This document shows, one piece after another, positions 16,556 through 23,868 of a stretch of 64,000 nucleotides of DNA. The stretch is taken from contig JAFACG010000009.1 in assembly GCA_023425645.1 (NCBI GenBank), positions 303,775-367,774 on the forward strand, written 5' to 3'. This DNA is from Pseudomonadota bacterium (GTDB lineage Bacteria > Pseudomonadota > Gammaproteobacteria > Burkholderiales > Burkholderiaceae_B). The notes under the pieces are model-generated. The model worked only from the letters and a program-made list of their open reading frames with translations, did no database searches and was not told the origin of the DNA. Both the position numbers and the translations under genes were made by a program. How positions within the stretch are numbered: position 1 is the stretch's first letter; every line of letters starts with the position of its first letter.

Positions 16556-17041
16556 TCATTCAGCCGGCTGGCGGAAGCGGCGGTACAAGGCCAGCAGCCA
16601 TGCCGCCAGGCCGGCCAGGAACACTCCCATGCCGATCAGCATGGGCGTAGATTCCAGTTGGGCCGGTACGTGCTGGTTGGCGCGCAGCACCAGCCAATGC
16701 ACGAAAGCCAGCAGGGCCACCACCAGCAGCGACAAGGACTGCAGCCAGCCGGATAGATAGCGCAGGCTCTCGGGCCGGCGTTCCTCGCTCAGCCAGTAGT
16801 CGCGCTGCGGGATATTGATGGCCTGCGCAGGCAATTTCTGAAACAATGCACCCAGCAAGGCGGCGCCCAGAGGCAGCGCGGCCATCAGAATCATCATCAG
16901 GGTCACATAGGCGGAGCGTTCCAGGAAAGCGTCGGGCCGCCCCTGCATGTCGAAATGCGAAGCCACGACGGCGGGCAGGGCGTGCTGCGTCCACCATACA
17001 TACATGATGGCGGCAAAGCTCGGGATCAGGGTCAGGTGCAT
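16556..17041 (-). CDS. DUF1648 membrane protein
   Basis: A 161-residue protein with about four membrane segments. The N-terminal HFDMQGRPD motif (residues 29-37) is the DUF1648 signature found in SdpI-like immunity and membrane proteins. A basic tail RRFRQPAE ends the protein. It is convergent with the LodB-like gene over a 7-base gap, so no independent terminator fits between them. A DUF1648 link to immunity against a secreted toxin is known in Bacillus SdpI, but nothing here shows that role. Confidence 0.75.
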   Translation of the reverse strand: MHLTLIPSFAAIMYVWWTQHALPAVVASHFDMQGRPDAFLERSAYVTLMMILMAALPLGAALLGALFQKLPAQAINIPQRDYWLSEERRPESLRYLSGWLQSLSLLVVALLAFVHWLVLRANQHVPAQLESTPMLIGMGVFLAGLAAWLLALYRRFRQPAE

Positions 17042-17174
17042 GGGCGGCTCTCCAAAACCGCAGTGTATCGCCAGCTGCGTCCAGCGTGCGTGAAGAAATA
17101 TCGACGATCATGCCCGGCCTTTCTCGTCCTCGCGCAAGGTGCTCAAGCACCTTGCTTGCTGGGTGGGATAAAGC

Positions 17175-17208
17175 AAAAAGCCGGCTGTCTTTCGACAACC
17201 GGCTTTTC
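17175..17208 (-). terminator. Terminator of tRNA-Leu(CAG) copy 1
   Basis: Downstream of the minus-strand tRNA, the transcript forms AAAAGCCGGUUGUC-GAAA-GACAGCCGGCUUUUU, a strong stem with a GNRA tetraloop and U-tract. Near-identical copies follow the other two tRNA-Leu(CAG) genes. Confidence 0.9.
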
Positions 17209-17216
17209 GAGGAATT

Positions 17217-17301
17217 TGGTGCCCAGGAGAGGACTCGAACCTCCACACCTTGCGGCACATGGACCTGAACCATGCGCGTCTACCAATTCCGCCACCTGGG
17301 C
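17217..17301 (-). tRNA. tRNA-Leu(CAG), copy 1
   Basis: An 85-base leucine tRNA on the minus strand with encoded CCA. The acceptor stem is GCCCAGG/CCTGGGC; the anticodon arm CATGG-TTCAGGT-CCATG carries anticodon CAG; a long variable arm and the T-arm GGTTCGAGTCC are present. The sequence is identical to the copies at 19557-19641 and 30495-30579. Confidence 0.97.
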
Positions 17302-17358
17302 TCTGACCGCTGCTTGTAAACTTTTCAATAAAAGTACCAACCAGCCGGGCAGAAAATA

Positions 17359-17386
17359 ACTATAACATGATTTTCAAAGAAAGCAA
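17359..17386 (-). promoter_or_regulatory. Likely promoter of tRNA-Leu copy 1
   Basis: On the minus strand TTGCTT (17386-17381), a 16-base spacer, then TATAGT (17364-17359). It lies about 60 bases upstream of the mature tRNA 5' end. A sigma-70-like match by eye. Confidence 0.5.
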
Positions 17387-17429
17387 ACTTTATTTTTCAG
17401 GAGTTCCAGTTTTTCACATACGGATACCA

Positions 17430-17592
17430 GCATGCCTTGTGCCTGCGCACAAACGCTTCTATGCTTATTCCCGTATCAAGAGTTGGGACCACCCATGCCA
17501 ACCTGTGTACCCGCACAAGGTGGATACAGGATACGGCCTTTCGGCAATTCACGGGATCTGCACAGCAACCCGCCGCCGGCGGGTTTTTTTAT
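17430..17592 (+). ncRNA. Candidate structured leader or small RNA ending in a terminator
   Basis: The 375-base gap before the 114-residue hypothetical protein has no good coding frame but folds by eye. A hairpin TTGTGC-CTGC-GCACAA lies near 17439-17453. A three-way junction follows: P1 CCGTATC/GATACGG (17471-17477 with 17530-17536), P2 GTTGG/CCAAC (17482-17486 with 17498-17502) and P3 CTGTGT/ATACAG (17503-17508 with 17524-17529). Almost no unpaired bases separate the helices. A strong terminator (17567-17590) comes next, then 86 bases to the ATG of the downstream gene. This is either an attenuator-type riboswitch or an independent sRNA. I do not recognise a known class. Confidence 0.5.
17567..17590 (+). 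terminator. Intrinsic terminator without an upstream plus-strand gene
   Basis: AACCCGCC-GCC-GGCGGGTT followed by a run of T. No annotated plus-strand gene lies upstream within 1 kb, so it must end a non-coding transcript or act as an attenuator for the gene starting at 17677. Confidence 0.88.
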
Positions 17593-17676
17593 TGGATGCG
17601 CCCGGCGCTTCCAACGGGTCTTTTAATCCAACTTGCTCACCCGGAAATCCTTCCAAGAGCTAAACAGGAGCGTTTC

Positions 17677-18021
17677 ATGCCTGCACCGTTTTACTACCAC
17701 CTGACGCTAGGACAGCGCCGCTACCGCATCCAGGCCCGTCCTGGCTGTTCCCGTCTGGCCATTCTCAAGGAGCACCAGCCCGTCGTCCTGGGCGCCTACG
17801 AACCGCGCTGGCTTGGCTCGAGCTGCCGCGGCGGCTACTGGGCCACGTTCCGCGCCGAGATCGACAGCCTGTTGCTGCTGAACATGGACGCCATCGCCCG
17901 CCTGATCGACCGCCACCGCCTGTCCGATGTGGACACGGAACTGGACACAGACCTGGAGCCAGTCCTGAACCTGGACGGGCGACTGCGCGCCCTGCCCGAC
18001 CAGGATCGCCAGGCAGCTTAA
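17677..18021 (+). CDS. Hypothetical protein, 114 residues
   Basis: Start at ATG 17677 has an AGGAG Shine-Dalgarno 7 bases upstream; the longer frame upstream runs through the structured RNA and terminator and is not credible. The protein is soluble and basic in its N-terminal half (LTLGQRRYRIQARPGCSRL) and acidic toward the end (DVDTELDTDLEP). I recognise no domain. The 3' end overlaps the end of the convergent reductase gene by 4 bases. Codon use looks like the neighbours, so the gene is probably real. Confidence 0.65.
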   Translation: MPAPFYYHLTLGQRRYRIQARPGCSRLAILKEHQPVVLGAYEPRWLGSSCRGGYWATFRAEIDSLLLLNMDAIARLIDRHRLSDVDTELDTDLEPVLNLDGRLRALPDQDRQAA

Positions 18022-18821
18022 TCGTGGTGCTCGTGCACCGCAACTTCACCCTGACGCCAATAGCTGCTGGCGCGGACCAGATTCTTGTCGTGTCCGCGCT
18101 CCTGCACCCAGTACTGGCGCAAAGCCTTGGCTGCCGCTGATTCAGCGGCAATCCACACATAGCCCCGCCCTTCCAGGACCGGCGCGGCGCGTACGGCGTC
18201 CAGCAAGCCGGCCTGCCCGGCCAGCGACGGAACCCAGTTGACGGGCACATGCTCCGGCGCCTCCAGCGCGCCCAGCGTCAACAGATTGCGCGCCAGCACA
18301 AACACCTGCACCTTGGCCTGGGCCGGCAGTTCCTTGAGGCGGCGCGCCATGGCGGGCACTGCCGTTTCATCACCGATCAGCACATGCCAGTCAAAGGTCG
18401 TGGAGATCAGGAACGAACCGCGCGGGCCGGCCACGCCCAGCTTGTCGCCGGTCTGTGCGGCGGCCGCCCACTGGCAGGCCGGGCCTTCCCCGTGCAGCAC
18501 GAAGTCGATATCCAGTTCCTGCTCATGGGCACGCCAGGCGCGCGGCGTGTAGTCGCGCATGGCGGGCTTGGGCTGGGCGGCCGGGAACACCACGCCGCGT
18601 TCGCCCAGCTGCGGCAGGCGCGGAACTTTCTGACCCGGATCGGGAAAAATCAACTTGACGTGATCATCAAAGCCCGGCGAATGGAAGCCGGCCAGATCGG
18701 AACCGCTGAGCGTGATGCGCACCAGATCCGGGCCCAGCATGCGGCGCGCGGTCACGGTCAACAGGCGCAGTTTCAAGGGGTGCGACACTTTTTGCGTGTC
18801 TTCATGGGGCTGCATCTTCAC
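18018..18821 (-). CDS. Siderophore-interacting protein (NADPH ferric-chelate reductase)
   Basis: A 267-residue flavoprotein of the ViuB/YqjH family that reduces ferric siderophores in the cytoplasm. The FAD-binding motif is RDYTPRA (residues 89-95), with AGPRGSFLI near residue 145 and the NAD(P)-binding half following (HVLIGDETAVPAMARRL). The gene overlaps the upstream PadR regulator by 4 bases (ATGA), matching the E. coli yqjH-yqjI pairing in function though not in orientation. Iron- or nickel-responsive control through that regulator is likely. Confidence 0.9.
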   Translation of the reverse strand: MKMQPHEDTQKVSHPLKLRLLTVTARRMLGPDLVRITLSGSDLAGFHSPGFDDHVKLIFPDPGQKVPRLPQLGERGVVFPAAQPKPAMRDYTPRAWRAHEQELDIDFVLHGEGPACQWAAAAQTGDKLGVAGPRGSFLISTTFDWHVLIGDETAVPAMARRLKELPAQAKVQVFVLARNLLTLGALEAPEHVPVNWVPSLAGQAGLLDAVRAAPVLEGRGYVWIAAESAAAKALRQYWVQERGHDKNLVRASSYWRQGEVAVHEHHD

Positions 18822-19390
18822 GACTCCTTAGGTAGATTCCGTATCTGCGCCACGGCCTGCTCCAGGATGGCGACGACTTCGCGCTGACGCTCAAAGCTGG
18901 CCGTGGACTGTTCAAACAAAGTGTTCTTCAAGGTATGGCGGATCTGCACGAACTCAGGCAGCCAGCCGGTCTGCTCCTGCGCGGCCTGGAGGTCGTCCGG
19001 GTCGCTCTGTTCGGCCAGCATCTGGCGCATCCACACCAGCTTGCGGGCGCGATAGGCCAGCGATTGCAGCAGGTAGTCGCACTTGTCCTGCTGCCCCTGC
19101 AGATAACGGCGGCCCTCTTCGGTCAGGCTGTACAGCTTGCGGCGGCCCTGTTCCTGCACATGCACCCACCCCTGTCCAGCGCAATAGGACAAGGCCGGAT
19201 ACACCGCTCCGGCGCTGGGCACGTAGCTGTTGTGGCTGAGCTGGGCAAAACGCCGGATCAATTGATAACCGTGCGTCTCCCCGTCCCGCAACATGGCCAT
19301 GAGCATCAACTGCATGGCCCTGGCCGTGTATTTCCGCCCCTGCCCGAAGTCGAGCAGCATGCGTTCGGCCTCCATCGGATTCAGTTCCAT
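18818..19390 (-). CDS. PadR-family regulator (YqjI/NfeR-like)
   Basis: A 190-residue PadR regulator. The winged helix is in residues about 25-100 (LMAMLRDGETHGYQLIRRF, then SAGAVYPALSY), followed by a C-terminal dimerisation helix region. It is the first gene of a two-gene operon with the siderophore-interacting protein. E. coli YqjI (NfeR) represses yqjH and itself and responds to nickel; the E. coli protein has a His-rich N-terminus, which this one lacks (MELNPMEAERMLLDFG), so metal sensing may differ. A perfect palindrome sits just upstream of its start. Confidence 0.88.
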   Translation of the reverse strand: MELNPMEAERMLLDFGQGRKYTARAMQLMLMAMLRDGETHGYQLIRRFAQLSHNSYVPSAGAVYPALSYCAGQGWVHVQEQGRRKLYSLTEEGRRYLQGQQDKCDYLLQSLAYRARKLVWMRQMLAEQSDPDDLQAAQEQTGWLPEFVQIRHTLKNTLFEQSTASFERQREVVAILEQAVAQIRNLPKES

Positions 19391-19406
19391 GCTTTCCCTC
19401 TTAAGT

Positions 19407-19422
19407 TATATCGTACGATATA
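19407..19422. promoter_or_regulatory. Palindromic operator TATATCGT/ACGATATA
   Basis: A perfect 16-bp palindrome lies 16 bases upstream of the PadR gene start. Short AT-rich palindromes of this kind are typical PadR-family sites, and its position would let the regulator repress its own operon. Confidence 0.75.
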
Positions 19423-19490
19423 GCTGTAAACATAATGCAGCTCAAAATCAAACTTTTTTCTCAAAAAGAAAAAATATGGTCAGACTACGC

Positions 19491-19520
19491 TTGCCAAAAA
19501 TGAAAATTCGAGTCTATAAT
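19491..19520 (+). promoter_or_regulatory. Promoter of tRNA-Leu copy 2
   Basis: TTGCCA (19491-19496), an 18-base spacer and a perfect TATAAT (19515-19520), about 37 bases before the tRNA. Confidence 0.7.
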
Positions 19521-19556
19521 TTAATTCTTGAGTCGAGATGCAGATCAAAACTCAAT

Positions 19557-19641
19557 GCCCAGGTGGCGGAATTGGTAGACGCGCATGGTTCAGGTCCATG
19601 TGCCGCAAGGTGTGGAGGTTCGAGTCCTCTCCTGGGCACCA
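19557..19641 (+). tRNA. tRNA-Leu(CAG), copy 2
   Basis: An 85-base leucine tRNA with encoded CCA, identical to the minus-strand copies at 17217 and 30495. Anticodon loop TTCAGGT gives CAG. It lies about 135 bases upstream of the regulator gene start, in the opposite direction. Confidence 0.97.
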
Positions 19642-19649
19642 AATTCCTC

Positions 19650-19684
19650 AAAAAGCCGGTTGTCGAAAGACAGCCGGCTTTTTG
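19650..19684 (+). terminator. Terminator of tRNA-Leu(CAG) copy 2
   Basis: AAAAAGCCGGTTGTC-GAAA-GACAGCCGGCTTTTT, the same hairpin as after the other two tRNA-Leu copies. It also lies at the end of the convergent ornithine cyclodeaminase gene. Confidence 0.92.
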
Positions 19685-19707
19685 CTTTATCCGCCCAATG
19701 CGTTCAC

Positions 19708-20760
19708 TCAGGCGACGCGGCGGATGCGCGCGCTGGAGGCGCGGCCACGGGTATGGCGAAACACATCCTTGGGGTCGTCATCGACCCAGGGCACCAGTTC
19801 GATCTTGACGCCGAAGTTTCGTTTTTCCGCTTGTTCGTTGATATAGCGCAGCGTGGAATAGTCTTCCAGGGCGAACCCGACCGAATCAAAGATCGTCACC
19901 TCGCTCCGGCTGCGGCGGCCCGGCGTCTCTCCCGCCAGAACCCGCCAGAGTTGTTCAACCGCAAAGTCGGCGGGCATCTGCTGCACGTCGCCTTCGATAC
20001 GCGTCTGAGGTTCGTATTCGACGAACACGCGGCCTGCCCGCAGAACGTCGGCGTGCAGTTCGGTCTTTCCAGGGCAGTCCCCGCCAACGGCATTGATATG
20101 CATGCCCGGCTCGATCATGTCGGGCGTGAGTATCGTGGCGCGGGTCTTGTCGGCGGTTATCGTGGTCACGATGTCGGAGCCTTGCACCGCCTCTGCTATC
20201 GATTCGACGCGCCGGATGGACAGGTCGGTGTAGTCGGCCAGATTGCGCATCAGCTTGGCAGTGGCGCCGGGGTCGATGTCGTAGGCCGCGATTTCCCGAA
20301 TGCCAAGGTGCTTGTGAAAGGCCAGCGCCTGGAATTCGCTTTGTGCGCCGTTGCCGATCAGCGCCATGCGACGGGAGCCGGGGCGCGCCAGCGCGCGCGT
20401 CGCCATCAGCGAAGTGGCGGCGGTGCGCAGGGCGGTGGCCACGGTGAGCTCGGACAGCAGTATCGGATAGCCGGTCTCGACCTCCGCCAGGACGCCGAAT
20501 GCCATGACGGTATGCAAGCCGCGCGCCGTATTGCGGGGATGGCCGTTGACATACTTGAAGGCATAACGGTGGGTATCGGAGACGGGCATCAATTCGATCA
20601 CGCCTATGTCCGAATGACTGGCGACGCGGGCCGATTTGTCGAATTCCGGCCAGCGAATGAAGTCGCTTTCTATGTTGTCGGCCAGATCGGCGATGAAGGT
20701 ATCGACGCCGATCGTTTCGATCAGTTGCGACATGGTAGGCACATCGATGAAACGCGTCAT
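19708..20760 (-). CDS. Ornithine cyclodeaminase family protein
   Basis: A 350-residue protein of the ornithine cyclodeaminase/mu-crystallin family. The NAD-binding motif region (RRMALIGNGAQSEFQALAFH) lies near residues 130-150, and INAVGGDCPGKTEL with D-ligand is typical of true ornithine cyclodeaminases. I chose ATG 20760, which has an AAGGAGA Shine-Dalgarno; the longer frame overlaps arginase. It follows the arginase gene by 53 bases. Together they would convert arginine to ornithine plus urea, then ornithine to proline plus ammonia. Alanine dehydrogenase-like activity is an alternative for the family. Confidence 0.9.
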   Translation of the reverse strand: MTRFIDVPTMSQLIETIGVDTFIADLADNIESDFIRWPEFDKSARVASHSDIGVIELMPVSDTHRYAFKYVNGHPRNTARGLHTVMAFGVLAEVETGYPILLSELTVATALRTAATSLMATRALARPGSRRMALIGNGAQSEFQALAFHKHLGIREIAAYDIDPGATAKLMRNLADYTDLSIRRVESIAEAVQGSDIVTTITADKTRATILTPDMIEPGMHINAVGGDCPGKTELHADVLRAGRVFVEYEPQTRIEGDVQQMPADFAVEQLWRVLAGETPGRRSRSEVTIFDSVGFALEDYSTLRYINEQAEKRNFGVKIELVPWVDDDPKDVFRHTRGRASSARIRRVA

Positions 20761-20813
20761 GGTTTGACTCTCCTTGGAATGAACCCCGCCTGCCGGACCA
20801 GTACGCCGGAGGA

Positions 20814-21833
20814 TCAAGTTGCTGGCGACGAATCCCGCCCGCGTGCTTGCTCCTGGCGCTTCCATGGGCGTACCAGCGTGCTCTTGCCGAACAGGCTTTC
20901 CAACAGGTCAACGACAAGCTCGGCGGTCTGGTTGCGGATGTCGAGCGCGGGGTTGAGTTCGACGATGTCGAGCGAGGCCAGCCTGCCCGTGTCCGCGATC
21001 ATTTCCATGCAGAGCTGCGCTTCGCGGTAGTTGGGGCCGCCTCGCACGGTGGTGCCGGTGCCGGGGGCGATCTCGGGATCGAGAAAATCGATGTCGAAGC
21101 TCAGATGCAGGTGCACCTTGTCGGCGTCTTCCCCGTCCAGTCCCGCCAGAGCGCTGCGCATGACTTCGCGCATGCCCAGCTCGTCAATGGCGCGCATGTC
21201 GTAGACCTCCAGGCCGAGCTGCTGGATCATGCGTTTCTCGGCCTCATCCACGCTGCGCAAGCCGATCTGGCAGACCTCGCCGGGCTGCAGTGCGGGCCTT
21301 GCTCCGGACATGCCGGTGAGCGCCGCCGGTCCCAGCCCATACAGATTGGCCACGGGCATGCCATGGGCGTTCCCGCTGGGAGAGATTTCGGGCGTATTGC
21401 AGTCCGAGTGCGCATCCAGCCAGAGTATGCGCAGGCGCTTGCCTGTCGCGCGGCAGTAGCGCGCCACGGCGCTGATCGAACCGGTTGCCAAGGTATGGTC
21501 GCCGCCAAGCATGATGGGAACCCGGCCTTCGATCAACTGCGCATGCACGGCGTCGTGCGCGGCCTGGTTCCAGATTATGCATTCGGCCAGGTTGCGCAAG
21601 CCTTGTGCTTGCGGATCCCGGGCGCCCTGCGGATTGGGCGGGCCGGCCAGGTTTCCCATGTCGCGAACGTCGACGCCGAAGCGTTTCAAGGCGGGCCCAA
21701 GCTGTGCGACACGCAGCGCGTCCGGGCCAAGAGAGGCGCCCAGCCGGGTTGCGCCTACATCGGTGGGCACGCCGATCAAGGTGACTCGGGTCAGGGGTTG
21801 GTCTGGGCTGGCGGGAAATTGATGGTCGCTCAT
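20814..21833 (-). CDS. rocF: Arginase
   Basis: A 339-residue ureohydrolase. The manganese ligands are all visible: H113 in GGDHTLATG, D140, H142 and D144 in WLDAHSD, and D247 and D249 in SFDIDFLDP. SPSGNAHGMPVA is the substrate-binding loop of arginases of the RocF type. I chose ATG 21833; the longer frame overlaps the divergent regulator. It is the first gene of the arginine catabolic pair with ornithine cyclodeaminase and faces a divergent AsnC/Lrp regulator, which probably responds to arginine or ornithine. Confidence 0.93.
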   Translation of the reverse strand: MSDHQFPASPDQPLTRVTLIGVPTDVGATRLGASLGPDALRVAQLGPALKRFGVDVRDMGNLAGPPNPQGARDPQAQGLRNLAECIIWNQAAHDAVHAQLIEGRVPIMLGGDHTLATGSISAVARYCRATGKRLRILWLDAHSDCNTPEISPSGNAHGMPVANLYGLGPAALTGMSGARPALQPGEVCQIGLRSVDEAEKRMIQQLGLEVYDMRAIDELGMREVMRSALAGLDGEDADKVHLHLSFDIDFLDPEIAPGTGTTVRGGPNYREAQLCMEMIADTGRLASLDIVELNPALDIRNQTAELVVDLLESLFGKSTLVRPWKRQEQARGRDSSPAT

Positions 21834-21993
21834 TTCTGGACGAGGCTCCTCATGAAAGTACAGACAACATGCGCGCGGCTTCGTTTCCATCCGTACATGC
21901 GCATAGCATCCCACGGAAGAGAGACAAACAAAATGGCAAATTCTGCTGCCAGATTGCATAATTATTGTCATTAAGTCAGGTTGGATTGGCAAA

Positions 21994-22440
21994 ATGAATA
22001 GCCTTGACAAGATCGACCAGCAATTGATTGCGCTGTTGCGCCACAACGCGCGCGAAAGCGTGGCCACATTGGCCGCCCGCCTGGGCGTGTCGCGGGGCAC
22101 CGTGACCAACCGCCTGAACAAGCTGGAGGAGCGCGGCGTGATCGTGGGCTACACCGTGCGCTTGCGTCCTGAAACAGAAACCTCCGGCTTGCGTGCATGG
22201 ATGGGCGTGGCCATCGAAGGAAACGACGCTCGTCGCGTTGCCGCGTCCTTGCTGGGAGAGCCCAGCGTGCTGGCCCTGCATGCCACTAACGGACGCTGGG
22301 ACCTGCTGGTCGAGCTGCAGGTGGCGACCTTGCCGGAGTTGGCCCATGCGCTTGAGCGGATACGATTGATCAAGGGCATCAGCAATTCGGAAACCAGCAT
22401 CCACTTGGAAACCCTGCGCGCCGCGCCGAACGCCGGATAG
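21994..22440 (+). CDS. Lrp/AsnC-family regulator of arginine catabolism
   Basis: A 148-residue regulator with an N-terminal helix-turn-helix (residues about 3-60, LAARLGVSRGTVTNRLNKLE) and a C-terminal RAM ligand-binding domain. It is divergent from the arginase operon over 160 bases, a typical arrangement for local control by arginine or ornithine. The AT-rich stretch at about 21930-21990 should hold both promoters and the operator. Confidence 0.9.
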   Translation: MNSLDKIDQQLIALLRHNARESVATLAARLGVSRGTVTNRLNKLEERGVIVGYTVRLRPETETSGLRAWMGVAIEGNDARRVAASLLGEPSVLALHATNGRWDLLVELQVATLPELAHALERIRLIKGISNSETSIHLETLRAAPNAG

Positions 22441-22478
22441 ATGCAGGCCTGTTTCCGAAGGCGTGGCTGGCTTGAAAG

Positions 22479-22508
22479 AAAACGGGCTGTCGGAAGACAG
22501 CCGGTTTT
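22479..22508. terminator. Shared terminator between asnC-type gene and kinase gene
   Basis: AAAACGGGCTGTC-GGAA-GACAGCCGGTTTT: a stem flanked by A-run and T-run, usable on both strands. The stem core resembles the tRNA-Leu terminator (GGCTGTC...GACAGCCGG). Confidence 0.85.
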
Positions 22509-22510
22509 AT

Positions 22511-23854
22511 CTATGAGCTGCGCCGGCCCAGAGGATCGCCCTGGATGACCCGATCGAAGAAGTCTTCCTGCCCCATCTGCCCGCCCTTGAGCACCAGCTC
22601 CAGGCCGTGCAACTCGTCGTCGCTGTGGCATTGGCATAGCGACACGCCGGGACTGACCTGGCCCAGATGGCTCAGCCCCCAGATGCCTAACGCTTGCGTG
22701 CTCAGGCTGGAAGTGTCGCCGCCGGCGATGCACAGGCGCGACAGCATGCCCTCGCGCCGCAGGCGTCGCGCCAGGCCGCCCACCAGTCGTGCCGTATCCT
22801 GGGCTACAAGGTCAACCGGCAGGGGTGACGAGGCGTCGGCCGTACGCGTCTTCAGCAAGGTGTGGCGGCCTTGCCGCAGCATGCGGCAGACCGACTCCTG
22901 GAGTTCCTGCGCGTAGGCGGGCGACTGGTGCAGTTCCAGCGGGTCCAGGTCCAGCACATCGGCTTGGCGACACCGGGCCACCTGCATGGCGGTGACGGGG
23001 GACTGGCTGCCCACCACGATCAGGGCCGGCTTGGCCGTTGCCTCAAGCCGGGTGACTGGCAGGGGGCTCAGGTCGCTCTGCTGGCTCAGGTAGGCCTGGG
23101 CGACGCTGCTGGCGCCTGCTGCCAATACGGTGCCGGCATGGCTCAGTTCGGACAGCAGGGCGCCGGCGCGGGCGATGTCCTCGTCCCGGCTGATGTCCAG
23201 CACCGGATGCAGATGGCCCCGCCGGACGGCGGCCTGCAGCCAGGCGGCCGCCTGCCCGCGGTTTGTCCAGTCCGGCCTGCCGTATTCCGTGTAGGGCATG
23301 GCGATCAGGTTCGTCAGCCCTTGCGCCTGCAGGTGCCGCAGCAGGTCCGCTTCCTGCATGGGGGTCACGGGGTGACGGTTCATGGTGGGATGGCGATCCA
23401 GCCTGTGCACCTCGCCGTCCTGTCCCGCCCGTGCGAACAGATTCCCGAAAACGCAGTAGCGGCCCAGGCTTGGTTGTCCGCCCAGGATGGGCGTCACCGG
23501 AACCTGGGCGGCGGGGCGCAGGCATTCCAGGGCCACGGCGATATTGCCGACCTCCGGGCCGCTGTCGAAGGTGGAACAGATCTTGTAGTGCAGCACCTGC
23601 GGCTGCAGCGCGGCGAAGAAATGGGCGGCGGGCTCCAGGACCGCGCGCATGCGGGCCGGCTCCAGTGAACGGGTGGCGCCGGCCAGCCCTACGGCCTGCA
23701 CGCCGGCCAGCTGCGCCAGGCGCTGCTGAGTCGGCGTACCCAGCAGCAGGACGGCGCGCAGGCCGCCCTGGCTCAGAGTGGCCAGGGTATCGCTGGCGCC
23801 GGTGAAGTCGTCGCCGTACCAGGCGTAGCGCGGGCGGAAGGAACCGGAAGTCAT
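22511..23854 (-). CDS. Four-carbon acid sugar kinase family protein (DUF1537; OiaK-like)
   Basis: A 447-residue kinase of the OtnK/OiaK (DUF1537) family. The N-terminal sugar-binding motif YGDDFTGASDTLA is at residues 13-25, and the C-terminal nucleotide-binding motif CIAGGDTSSLSTQAL is near residue 375. It follows the RuBisCO-like gene by 14 bases at the end of a seven-gene operon. In D-apiose pathways the kinase partner of a RuBisCO-like protein phosphorylates 3-oxo-isoapionate. I infer the same or a close branched acid sugar as substrate; family members also act on D-threonate, D-erythronate and 2-dehydrotetronate. Confidence 0.87.
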   Translation of the reverse strand: MTSGSFRPRYAWYGDDFTGASDTLATLSQGGLRAVLLLGTPTQQRLAQLAGVQAVGLAGATRSLEPARMRAVLEPAAHFFAALQPQVLHYKICSTFDSGPEVGNIAVALECLRPAAQVPVTPILGGQPSLGRYCVFGNLFARAGQDGEVHRLDRHPTMNRHPVTPMQEADLLRHLQAQGLTNLIAMPYTEYGRPDWTNRGQAAAWLQAAVRRGHLHPVLDISRDEDIARAGALLSELSHAGTVLAAGASSVAQAYLSQQSDLSPLPVTRLEATAKPALIVVGSQSPVTAMQVARCRQADVLDLDPLELHQSPAYAQELQESVCRMLRQGRHTLLKTRTADASSPLPVDLVAQDTARLVGGLARRLRREGMLSRLCIAGGDTSSLSTQALGIWGLSHLGQVSPGVSLCQCHSDDELHGLELVLKGGQMGQEDFFDRVIQGDPLGRRSS

Positions 23855-23868
23855 GCGCGTCCGCCTGT

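Noticed and set aside
17217..19641. The segment between inverted tRNA-Leu genes as a genomic island
   Set aside because: No integrase, no direct repeats of the tRNA 3' end in the island-type orientation, and base composition of the genes is like the neighbours.
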